Positions 1 through 5,772 of a DNA stretch of 5,772 nt are shown piece after piece. The stretch covers positions 1 to 5,772 of the forward strand of contig VAZS01000103.1 in NCBI GenBank assembly GCA_005884855.1, read 5' to 3'. A model generated the notes under the pieces. The model was not told the DNA's origin, did no database searches, and saw nothing but the letters and a program-made list of their open reading frames with translations. Within the stretch, counting starts at the first letter, position 1. Each line of letters starts with the position of its first letter. The position numbers and the translations under genes are program-made. The DNA is from Alphaproteobacteria bacterium (GTDB taxonomy: Bacteria; Pseudomonadota; Alphaproteobacteria; Rhizobiales; Xanthobacteraceae).

Positions 1-1
1 C

Positions 2-127
2 GGAACGCTAGACGATCCTTTGGTATATCGCGGCGCGCAAAAGGCGATCTTCACGGCGGAAGGTCAGCCTTTCCATCTCATTGCGGACGGCGTGCCCGCC
101 TTTGAAGGCCTGCCGCCGCGGCAATAG
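2..127 (+). CDS. C-terminal fragment of an unrecognised protein (5' end outside window)
   Basis: An open frame enters from the left edge and ends at a TAG at 125-127, giving the last 41 residues of a protein. The tail reads GTLDDPLVYRGAQ, then a segment rich in aromatic and hydrophobic residues (IFTAEGQPFHLIADGVPAF), and ends LPPRQ. Codon choice (third-position G/C) fits real coding DNA. The composition suggests a short beta-rich end of a soluble domain, but I do not recognise the family and assign no function. It converges on the minus-strand bpt gene, with only 31 bp between the two stop codons. An imperfect 7-bp hairpin in that gap (135-151, one mismatch, 3-base loop) has no T-run on either strand, so termination there is doubtful. 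Confidence 0.55.
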   Translation, partial: GTLDDPLVYRGAQKAIFTAEGQPFHLIADGVPAFEGLPPRQ

Positions 128-158
128 TTCAAATCAACCCCACTGGAGTTGGTACGCC

Positions 159-935
159 CTAGTCCTGCGGCTCTGTCGTGATTTCGCCGGAGGCGTCGAC
201 GCGCAGCCAGCCCGAGGGGGCGAGGCGCTGCTGCGGCAGGAAGCGTCCCTTGTAATCCATCTTTTTTGAACCCTCGATCCAGTAGCCGAGATAGACGTAG
301 GGCAATCCCTGCCGCCTGGCGCGCGCGATATGGTCGAGGATCATGAAAGTGCCGAGCGAGCGGCTTTCCTCCGACGGTTCAAAAAACGAATAAACCATCG
401 ACAGCCCGTCACTGAGCACGTCAGTCAGTGCCACCGCCAGCAGGTCCTCACCGCGGCCGGTGACGCCGCTACCAGTGGCGCGCCGACGGTACTCGATAAC
501 CCGGGTCTCGACGTGGCTATCCTCCACCATCATGGCGTAGTCGAGCACGGTCATGTCGGCCATGCCGCCATGGCGATGGCGATGGTCGAGATAGGCGCGG
601 AATACGGAATATTGCTCGGAGGTCGGCACCGCGCTGCGCTGTTCGCTGATGACATCGGCGTTGCGCGCCAGGATCTTTCGCAGATTGCGCGATGGCCGGA
701 ATTCGTTGGCGATCACACGAACCGACACGCAGGCGCGGCACTGATCGCAGGCCGGGCGATAGGCGATCGACTGGCTGCGCCGGAAACCGCCATGGGTCAG
801 CAGGTCGTTGAGCTCGCCGGCTTTGTCGCCGACCAGATGCGTGAAAACCTTGCGCTCATGGCGGCCGGGCAGATACGGGCAGGGCGAGGGTGCCGTGAGA
901 TAGAACTGCGGAGTATCACGGGAGTGCTGGGTCAC
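159..935 (-). CDS. bpt: Aspartate/glutamate leucyltransferase (Bpt; ATE-like aminoacyl-tRNA-protein transferase)
   Basis: The 258-residue product matches the bacterial ATE-like family that moves leucine from Leu-tRNA to proteins starting with Asp or Glu. This cytoplasmic N-degron step feeds substrates to ClpS/ClpAP. Older annotations call the family arginyl-tRNA-protein transferase. The N-terminal ATE domain spans about residues 15-85 and has the [10 protein letters not shown] segment (Cys19) and the Cys63-x2-Cys66-x2-Cys69 cluster in [14 protein letters not shown]. The C-terminal GNAT-like domain (about 105-235) carries [15 protein letters not shown], then [20 protein letters not shown] at 213-232, which is highly conserved in the family. 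The start is GTG. An in-frame TGA lies four codons upstream and no good Shine-Dalgarno is seen, but the [14 protein letters not shown] beginning is what I expect for these proteins. It is the last of three minus-strand genes, 91 bp after the RDD gene. Length is normal for the family. The family call is firm; leucyl rather than arginyl specificity is inferred from the family. Confidence 0.93.
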   Translation of the reverse strand: MTQHSRDTPQFYLTAPSPCPYLPGRHERKVFTHLVGDKAGELNDLLTHGGFRRSQSIAYRPACDQCRACVSVRVIANEFRPSRNLRKILARNADVISEQRSAVPTSEQYSVFRAYLDHRHRHGGMADMTVLDYAMMVEDSHVETRVIEYRRRATGSGVTGRGEDLLAVALTDVLSDGLSMVYSFFEPSEESRSLGTFMILDHIARARRQGLPYVYLGYWIEGSKKMDYKGRFLPQQRLAPSGWLRVDASGEITTEPQD

Positions 936-1026
936 GGGATGTCGTCAGTCTCTAAAAGTCGAAGCACCCTCCAGCATCGCGCCGCGGAGGCCGAGCGTCA
1001 ATCGGCTTGCCGGCCTGCCGGTGTCG

Positions 1027-1575
1027 TCAAAAAGTTCGTGCCGTCTGTGCGACGGGGTTGCGGACCGAGCTGTTGATGACAACGGTTCCCAGCACGACAT
1101 CGTGCAGCAATCGTCGGCGGGCGTTGAACAGACCGACCAGCAGCACCAAAGGCGACAGGAACGATATCGAAACCCAAAACAGCACGGCGTGCATGGCGCC
1201 GAGTACGAAATAGCCGGGGGCGCCGTACCAGGTGCGCAGTTCCAGATCCATCACGCGCATGCCGAGGGTAGCGGAATGTGGACCGCCCAGCGAGGCGCCG
1301 TAATAAATCACCGCCCAGATCACGGTAGCCGGTGATACCAGCCAAAACAGGACCCAGCCCAGCCCGAGGGTGATCAGCCCGAACACGGCGATAAACATCA
1401 GCGCCAGGATCACCGGAATCGAAAGCACGATCATGTCGATCAGGAACGCGAATACGCGCCGGCTCAGCACGCCGCGAAACAATTCCGGCTCCGCCCACGG
1501 ATCGAATGCATGCGGCTGAAACGAGCCGCCGTCGCCCGAAGCGCCACCGCGGTAACCTGAACCGCTGTCAGACAT
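1027..1575 (-). CDS. RDD-family integral membrane protein
   Basis: This is a 182-residue RDD-domain protein of unknown biochemical role; some family members have been linked to ion exchange. The first 30 residues are a Gly/Ser-rich, probably disordered cytoplasmic tail followed by FDPWAEPELFRG. The RDD signature follows: Arg39-Arg40 and Asp47 in SRRVFAFLIDMIVLSIP at the start of the first membrane helix (about 41-65), a second hydrophobic span (about 70-93), the conserved GGPHSATLGMRVMDLEL motif (98-114), a last hydrophobic stretch (about 122-150), and the closing Asp159 in RRRLLHDVVLGT. I chose ATG 1575 because GGGAGG lies 7 nt before it. The same frame is open to 1644, but that extension has no ribosome site and is not RDD-like. 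The gene sits 84 bp after hemB and 91 bp before bpt, all on the same strand. Confidence 0.88.
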   Translation of the reverse strand: MSDSGSGYRGGASGDGGSFQPHAFDPWAEPELFRGVLSRRVFAFLIDMIVLSIPVILALMFIAVFGLITLGLGWVLFWLVSPATVIWAVIYYGASLGGPHSATLGMRVMDLELRTWYGAPGYFVLGAMHAVLFWVSISFLSPLVLLVGLFNARRRLLHDVVLGTVVINSSVRNPVAQTARTF

Positions 1576-1582
1576 GATCAGT

Positions 1583-1588
1583 CCTCCC
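1583..1588 (-). promoter_or_regulatory. Shine-Dalgarno site fixing the RDD gene start
   Basis: On the minus strand GGGAGG is followed by a 7-nt spacer and ATG at 1575. It is the best ribosome site in this part of the window and argues for the 182-residue form over the extended frame starting at 1644. Confidence 0.8.
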
Positions 1589-1659
1589 GACTGTGCATCA
1601 CCGTGCAGGACATGGGAATGTCGGTCCGCGGCTGCAAGAGGCAATCGCGCCTACGCGCC

Positions 1660-2891
<1,232 letters not shown>

Positions 2892-3353
2892 ATGTCTGAG
2901 ATCCCCTCCCGCGACCCCTCGCGCGATAATGCCATGTCAGTGGCCGCGATTTCGTCGGAGCGAATCGAAACCGACGAGAATTTGTGGACTCGCCGCCTGG
3001 TGTTGTTCCTGCGCATCATGGCCGTGATCTCGGTGATGAAGGGTCTCTACCACTGGGCGGAAGTGACGGGCTTCATCGGTACTGAGGAAGACGCCTTCGA
3101 AAATCAGCCGATGGCCTGGCAGACCGCAACCGTCTATTTCGCGGTGATCGAACTTGTAGCAGCGGTCGGACTCTGGCTCGCCACACCGTGGGGAGCGGTG
3201 GTGTGGCTGACGACAGTGGTGTCGATGGCGGTCATCGAACTGATGTTTCCCGCAATTTATGGCGGCAACCTGACGGTGGTAGTGCTGGAATCGTTGATGC
3301 TGGGGGCATATCTGGCGCTGGCATGGATGGCCGCGCGCGAACGGCCGCCGTAA
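2892..3353 (+). CDS. DUF6163 family small membrane protein
   Basis: The 153-residue product looks like the DUF6163 family of Rhizobiales, which has no known function. A polar N-terminus (1-35, with SSERIETDENLWTRR) leads into four predicted membrane helices at about 36-56, 80-97, 100-118 and 126-147. The first helix ends in a conserved-looking GLYHWAEVTGF (51-61). A loop with acidic residues (EEDAFENQPMAWQTATVYF) precedes the second helix, and the fourth ends in AWMAARERPP, suggesting a positively charged cytoplasmic end. ATG 2892 has only a poor ribosome site. ATG 2934 (residue 15) is an alternative that would shorten only the polar tail. It is divergent from hemB and lies upstream of the ldtR-like gene on the same strand, an arrangement I remember from related genomes; this hints at an envelope role but does not show one. 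The family name is from memory of the sequence pattern. Confidence 0.82.
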   Translation: MSEIPSRDPSRDNAMSVAAISSERIETDENLWTRRLVLFLRIMAVISVMKGLYHWAEVTGFIGTEEDAFENQPMAWQTATVYFAVIELVAAVGLWLATPWGAVVWLTTVVSMAVIELMFPAIYGGNLTVVVLESLMLGAYLALAWMAARERPP

Positions 3354-3751
3354 AGCCGCGAATTGAATTGACGTGTGCGTGATGCAACGGGCCGGATCGG
3401 CCGCTGTTGGGTTCGGCTGCATCAAATTTTCAGCACTTTTCGCGGTAACTTCTCGCTCACCCTAACGCGGCGGTCACACCTGTTACGCGAAGGTTTCGAT
3501 TTGGAAGGATGCTGTTCCCATATGCGACAACCCGGCAAGACGAACCGTGAACAGCGGGCGCGCACCCTCAATAAAAGGTTGCGAGAAGTCCTTTGTTCAT
3601 GGGCTTAATCCACGATTTACTGTCTTAAATTCATGATCTCTTTATTGTCTTGTTTAAGGTGATCTTCAACCGGCCCCCTTAAGTTGAGGCTATCAGGCGG
3701 GACAAAAGTTTCGTCGAATAAGTCGATAAAATCGACAACAGGGGAAGTGTC
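3354..3751. other. Intergenic region between DUF6163 gene and ldtR; likely ldtR regulatory DNA
   Basis: This 398-bp gap holds no gene I can support. A GTG-initiated frame at 3375-3608 (77 codons, Arg-rich, no ribosome site) looks accidental. Visible structure includes GGCCG-GAT-CGGCC (about 3390-3402) without a T-run, a loose inverted repeat CGCGGTAAC (3441-3449) with GTTACGCG (3482-3489), and a clearly AT-richer stretch at about 3570-3660. That stretch carries two near-identical 11-mers, TTTACTGTCTT (3616-3626) and TTTATTGTCTT (3641-3651). A 15-bp perfect inverted repeat lies at 3722-3736. The AT-rich stretch is where I would expect the ldtR promoter, but no consensus -35/-10 pair stands out. 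A small RNA cannot be excluded. Confidence 0.55.
3722..3736. promoter_or_regulatory. Perfect 15-bp inverted repeat, candidate operator of ldtR
   Basis: GTCGAT-AAA-ATCGAC is a perfect inverted repeat with a 3-bp centre. It ends 4 bp before the GGGGAAG ribosome site of the downstream MarR-family gene. A further half-site-like GTCGAAT occurs at 3713-3719, 9 bp upstream and in direct orientation. MarR-type dimers bind such short palindromes and commonly repress their own genes, so autoregulation is a reasonable inference. The protein bound here is not shown by the sequence. Confidence 0.45.
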
Positions 3752-4267
3752 ATGATGAAAGCCGTTGCAACGGCGGTGGAACCCGCTGAACGTGCTCCCG
3801 GCCAGGCTCCGGTACAGCCGCTCTATCTCGAAGCACTTACGTTGGTCGAGCGGCTGCATCGCCGCCTGCTCGATGTCATCAAGGATGAATTCGATCGCCG
3901 CGGCCGCGCCGACATCAATTCCGTGCAGGCGCTTCTGCTTTACAATATCGGCGACAAGGAATTGACCGCCGGCGAATTGCGAACGCGCGGTTATTATCTC
4001 GGCTCCAATGTGTCCTATAATCTGAAGAAGCTCGTCGAACTCGGCTTCCTCGATCATCAGCGCTCTCGCGTCGATCGCCGCTCGGTCCGCATCCGCCTCA
4101 CCGGACAGGGCCAGGAAATCCGTCGCATCGTCGATGCGCTCTATCAGAAGCACGTCAAGACGGTCGAGCAGGTCGGCGGGATCTCCAACGACGAATTCGC
4201 GACGCTCAACAAGTCGCTGCATCGGCTCGAGCGGTTCTGGACCGATCAGATCCTCTACCGGCTCTGA
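3752..4267 (+). CDS. ldtR: LdtR-like MarR-family winged-helix transcriptional regulator
   Basis: The 171-residue protein is a MarR-type DNA-binding dimer resembling LdtR, the regulator known from Liberibacter and Sinorhizobium that controls an L,D-transpeptidase gene and stress tolerance. The N-terminal 20 residues are Ala/Pro-rich and probably flexible. Residues 23-50 form the first dimerisation helix (PLYLEALTLVERLHRRLLDVIKDEF). The winged helix-turn-helix follows: DINSVQALLLYNI (54-66), ELTAGELRTRGYYLG (70-84), a recognition helix at SNVSYNLKKLVELGFL (85-100), and a wing with RSRVDRRSVRIRLT (104-117). A C-terminal dimer helix ends the protein (about 145-169). There is no cysteine, so thiol-based redox sensing is excluded. 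GGGGAAG (3741-3747) serves either ATG 3752 (4-nt spacer) or, with better spacing, ATG 3755, which removes only one Met. A perfect inverted repeat just upstream suggests autoregulation. A strong terminator follows. The family is certain; the LdtR assignment is likely. Confidence 0.9.
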   Translation: MMKAVATAVEPAERAPGQAPVQPLYLEALTLVERLHRRLLDVIKDEFDRRGRADINSVQALLLYNIGDKELTAGELRTRGYYLGSNVSYNLKKLVELGFLDHQRSRVDRRSVRIRLTGQGQEIRRIVDALYQKHVKTVEQVGGISNDEFATLNKSLHRLERFWTDQILYRL

Positions 4268-4343
4268 GATTTTTGGGCCAAGCCGGCCGAGTTAAAAGAC
4301 CGGCAGCCACAAAGAAAACAAAAACAAGACAGACTTCCCCAAG

Positions 4344-4382
4344 CGCATCGGCCGGATTTTACCGGCCGGTGCGTTTTGTTTT
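4344..4382 (+). terminator. Rho-independent terminator after ldtR
   Basis: CGCATCGGCCGG (4344-4355) pairs with CCGGCCGGTGCG (4362-4373) to give a 12-bp GC-rich stem with one G-U pair and an ATTTTA loop, followed directly by TTTTGTTTT. It lies 76 bp past the ldtR stop and separates ldtR from the small gene pair downstream. Confidence 0.92.
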
Positions 4383-4410
4383 GGCGCGCTGCAACAGGTT
4401 CTGGCGGATG

Positions 4411-4435
4411 GGAACTTTTCCCCGCACCCGCGCTT
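4411..4435 (+). promoter_or_regulatory. Possible EcfG-type (general stress sigma factor) promoter
   Basis: GGAAC at 4411-4415 exactly matches the -35 element of alphaproteobacterial EcfG promoters. Sixteen bases later comes GCTT (4432-4435), a partial match to the CGTT-like -10. The site sits between the ldtR terminator and the small gene pair, where a new promoter is needed. A start site about 7 nt after the -10 would leave a very short leader ahead of the GGAG site at 4444-4447. The -10 match is only 2 of 4, so this stays tentative. Confidence 0.3.
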
Positions 4436-4451
4436 ATTGGTACGGAGAGAG

Positions 4452-4679
4452 ATGATGCTGGTCGAGCGCGGACTGCGGGTCATGAACGTCGAAGTAGTGG
4501 GCGATGCCTATGGCATCGCCTCCAATTATTTGCGCCGCAGCGGTGCCATCCCCGATGCTTTTGGCACAAACGAACGTCTGCTCCAGATCGTCGTGCAACT
4601 GTTCCAGCGCGGTGAATTCAACAAGATCAGGCTCGCCAACAAGGCCATCGCAAAGTTCGAGGCCGGCGAACAGGTCTGA
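4452..4679 (+). CDS. Small uncharacterised protein, first gene of a two-gene unit
   Basis: The 75-residue product is predicted to be soluble and helical, with no signal peptide or membrane segment. It reads MMLVERGLRVMNVEVVGDAY, then a helix GIASNYLRRSG, a turn AIPDAFGTNERLL, and a C-terminal part VVQLFQRGEFNKIRLANKAIAKFEAGE. I do not recognise a named family; I remember similar small hypothetical proteins in Bradyrhizobium and Rhodopseudomonas. GGAG at 4444-4447 is 7 nt before ATG 4455 and 4 nt before ATG 4452, so the true start may be the second Met. The frame is open back to a TTG at 4437, but that would place the ribosome site inside the gene. It is followed after 14 bp by another small gene and the two are likely co-transcribed. 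Residues 50-61 match residues 37-48 of the next protein in the pattern LFxxGE-x4-RL. No function is assigned. Confidence 0.78.
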   Translation: MMLVERGLRVMNVEVVGDAYGIASNYLRRSGAIPDAFGTNERLLQIVVQLFQRGEFNKIRLANKAIAKFEAGEQV

Positions 4680-4693
4680 AGGGCGGGGATGAG

Positions 4694-4915
4694 ATGGAAG
4701 CCACCATCGATCGTATCATGCTGACTTACAATCTCCTGGTGAACCGCTCTGCGGAGGCAAGTGCCGAGGCACGCGCCAAGGTGACGCGATACGTTGCCAC
4801 GCTATTCGAGGCCGGCGAGAAGGATACAGACCGACTGACGCTGTGCGGACTGACCTATTTGCGCGAGCTGGATGGCAGCTCCGATCCGGTCAAGGCTGGA
4901 TATACGGGGCTTTGA
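4694..4915 (+). CDS. Small uncharacterised protein, second gene of a two-gene unit
   Basis: The 73-residue product begins MEATIDRIMLTYNLLVNRSAE and continues with an Ala/Glu/Arg-rich amphipathic helix (EASAEARAKVTRYVATLF, about 21-38). A segment with Gly41-Glu42 and Arg47-Leu48 follows, then LCGLTYLRELDG (50-61) and the tail SSDPVKAGYTGL. It appears cytoplasmic and all-helical. It has one cysteine (Cys51) and no recognisable catalytic motif. I know of close relatives only as hypothetical proteins in Bradyrhizobium-like genomes and assign no function. GGGG at 4685-4688 lies 5 nt before the ATG and acts as the ribosome site. The 14-bp distance to the preceding gene supports one mRNA. A weak 4-bp hairpin (GCCC-CTCTT-GGGC, about 4936-4948) follows but has no T-run. 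Confidence 0.8.
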   Translation: MEATIDRIMLTYNLLVNRSAEASAEARAKVTRYVATLFEAGEKDTDRLTLCGLTYLRELDGSSDPVKAGYTGL

Positions 4916-5020
4916 GACCGACGCAGGCGGATCAGGCCCCTCTTGGGCGATTGCAGCTGCAGGCTTTACTTACCGCGCATAAAAACCTTTGATACACCTT
5001 GGGTCTCAAACCAACAGCCC

Positions 5021-5026
5021 GAGGAA
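5021..5026 (+). promoter_or_regulatory. Shine-Dalgarno site fixing the GST start
   Basis: GAGGAA ends 5 nt before ATG 5032. It rules out the earlier in-frame start at 4999, whose 11 extra residues also precede the normal GST beginning. Confidence 0.8.
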
Positions 5027-5031
5027 ACGCC

Positions 5032-5670
5032 ATGCTCACGCTCCATCATCTCAACGACTCCCGCTCGCAGCGGATTTTGTGGCTGCTGGAGGAGCTCGGC
5101 ACACCCTATGAGATGAAGCGCTATCAGCGTGACGCCACGACACGGCTGGCGCCGCCCGAGCTGACCGCGGTACATCCGCTGGGGAAGTCGCCTGTCATCA
5201 CCGACGGCGATATCACGATCGCGGAATCAGGCGCGATCGTCGATTACATCATCCGCCGCTACGGCCAGGGAAAGGGCAAACCGGCGATGATGCCAGCGGT
5301 GGGTACTCCCGATTACGAGACCTACAACGAATGGCTGCATTACTCCGAGGGCTCGGCGATGCTGCCGCTGATGCTGAACCTTTATGTCTCAAGATTGAAG
5401 GAGGCCGGCGCGCCGTTGCATCCGCGCATCGACAGCGAACTCGCAAACCATCTCGGCTATGTCGATGGCGCGCTCAAGGGCAGGGAATTTTTCGTCGGGA
5501 AGTCGTTCACCGGCGCCGATATCCAGATGAGCTTCGTCGGCGAAATGGCGAAAGTGTTCGACAAGCTCGCACCCTATCCCAATCTCAGCGGCTGGCTGTC
5601 GCGCATGCACGCGCGCCCCGCCTTCCAGCGCTCGATCGAGAAGGGCGGCGCCTACCGGTTCGCGAAGTAG
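5032..5670 (+). CDS. Glutathione S-transferase, GTT1-like
   Basis: The 212-residue protein is a cytosolic glutathione S-transferase that conjugates or reduces substrates with glutathione. The thioredoxin-like N-domain (1-78) starts MLTLHHLNDSRSQRILWLLEELGTPYEMKRY. Ser10 and Ser12 lie where the activating residue is expected, Pro54 in GKSPVI is the cis-proline of the glutathione site, and Glu65-Ser66 in IAESGAIVDYII bind the gamma-glutamyl group. The helical C-domain (about 90-205) includes YNEWLHYSEGSAMLPLMLNLYV and the N-capping box Thr160-Gly-Ala-Asp163 in FTGADIQMSF. The DSRSQRILWLLEELG segment resembles the GTT1-like subgroup, but the substrate cannot be told. ATG 5032 follows GAGGAA with a 5-nt spacer. 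The gene is 116 bp after the small gene pair and probably has its own promoter; none is clear. Length is normal for the family. Confidence 0.93.
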   Translation: MLTLHHLNDSRSQRILWLLEELGTPYEMKRYQRDATTRLAPPELTAVHPLGKSPVITDGDITIAESGAIVDYIIRRYGQGKGKPAMMPAVGTPDYETYNEWLHYSEGSAMLPLMLNLYVSRLKEAGAPLHPRIDSELANHLGYVDGALKGREFFVGKSFTGADIQMSFVGEMAKVFDKLAPYPNLSGWLSRMHARPAFQRSIEKGGAYRFAK

Positions 5671-5718
5671 GGGGCCGGAATCATTCACGGACTGCCGGAA
5701 GCGGAGTTTTCGAAAAAC

Positions 5719-5772
5719 CTGATTTGTTGAACGGGATCAATCTGATTTGCCCTGTCCAGTCCCATTTGCAAA
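5719..5772. repeat. Possible start of a dispersed intergenic repeat, cut by window edge
   Basis: Downstream of the GST gene CTGATTTG occurs twice, at 5719-5726 and 5742-5749, the second within CTGATTTGCCCTGTCCAG. I recall this kind of sequence recurring between genes in Bradyrhizobium genomes, often followed by an inverted GGGCAAATCA arm. That second arm would lie beyond the window. A 10-bp palindrome TTTTCGAAAA (5707-5716) sits just upstream. Only the direct repeat is visible here; the dispersed-repeat call rests on memory. No coding frame is supported from 5671 to the end. Confidence 0.3.

Noticed and set aside
135..151. Small hairpin between the two convergent genes at the left edge
   Set aside because: The 7-bp stem has a mismatch and no T-run on either strand, so it is not called a terminator.
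330..1076. Plus-strand open frame of 248 codons opposite bpt
   Set aside because: It overlaps the conserved bpt gene on the other strand and has the composition of a shadow frame; no domain is seen.
1576..1644. Extended start for the RDD protein at 1644
   Set aside because: The extra 23 residues have no ribosome site, while ATG 1575 has GGGAGG at ideal spacing.
3375..3608. 77-codon GTG-start frame between DUF6163 and ldtR
   Set aside because: There is no Shine-Dalgarno, the composition is Arg-rich and irregular, and no motif is seen; left as non-coding, though a short peptide cannot be fully excluded.
3617..4222. Minus-strand open frame of 201 codons opposite ldtR
   Set aside because: It is antisense to a clear MarR-family gene and has no family resemblance.
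4277..4306. GCCGG/CCGGC hairpin just after ldtR
   Set aside because: The 5-bp stem has a 13-nt loop and is followed by an A-rich, not T-rich, stretch; the true terminator is at 4344-4382.
4965..4996. TTTACT and GATACA as a promoter for the GST gene
   Set aside because: Spacing is about 20 bp and the -10 matches the consensus at only three positions.
4999..5031. Extended start for the GST at 4999
   Set aside because: The added residues precede the normal GST N-terminus and GAGGAA clearly serves ATG 5032.

Overview
The window looks like chromosomal core DNA from a Bradyrhizobium-type alphaproteobacterium (Nitrobacteraceae; Bradyrhizobium or Rhodopseudomonas-like). The evidence is high GC, a 353-residue HemB without the zinc cysteines (as in the Bradyrhizobium enzyme), a neighbourhood typical of the order (bpt, RDD protein, hemB, DUF6163, LdtR-type MarR regulator), and good Shine-Dalgarno sites before most genes. 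The genus is inferred from remembered protein similarity, not from a search. No mobile element, tRNA, rRNA or CRISPR array is visible.

Left part (1-2721): the 3' end of an unrecognised plus-strand gene converges on three minus-strand genes read in the order hemB, RDD-family membrane protein, bpt. The gaps of 84 and 91 bp contain no convincing terminator, so co-transcription is possible. HemB makes porphobilinogen for heme. Bpt adds leucine to N-terminal Asp/Glu of proteins, marking them for ClpS/ClpAP. The RDD protein is an integral membrane protein of unknown role.

Middle part (2722-4382): a 170-bp divergent region separates hemB from a four-helix DUF6163 membrane protein. After it come about 400 bp of non-coding DNA and a MarR-family regulator resembling LdtR, which is linked in related bacteria to L,D-transpeptidase and cell-envelope control. 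A perfect 15-bp inverted repeat sits just before the ldtR ribosome binding site and is a good candidate operator. A strong intrinsic terminator closes the gene.

Right part (4383-5772): two small uncharacterised genes lie 14 bp apart and share a short motif, LFxxGE-x4-RL. A possible general-stress (EcfG-type) promoter precedes them. A GTT1-like glutathione S-transferase follows. The last about 50 bases resemble the beginning of a dispersed intergenic repeat and are cut by the window edge.

Overall this is mostly ordinary housekeeping and accessory core genome. The least explained items are the small-gene pair and the regulatory DNA around ldtR. I found no clear new system.
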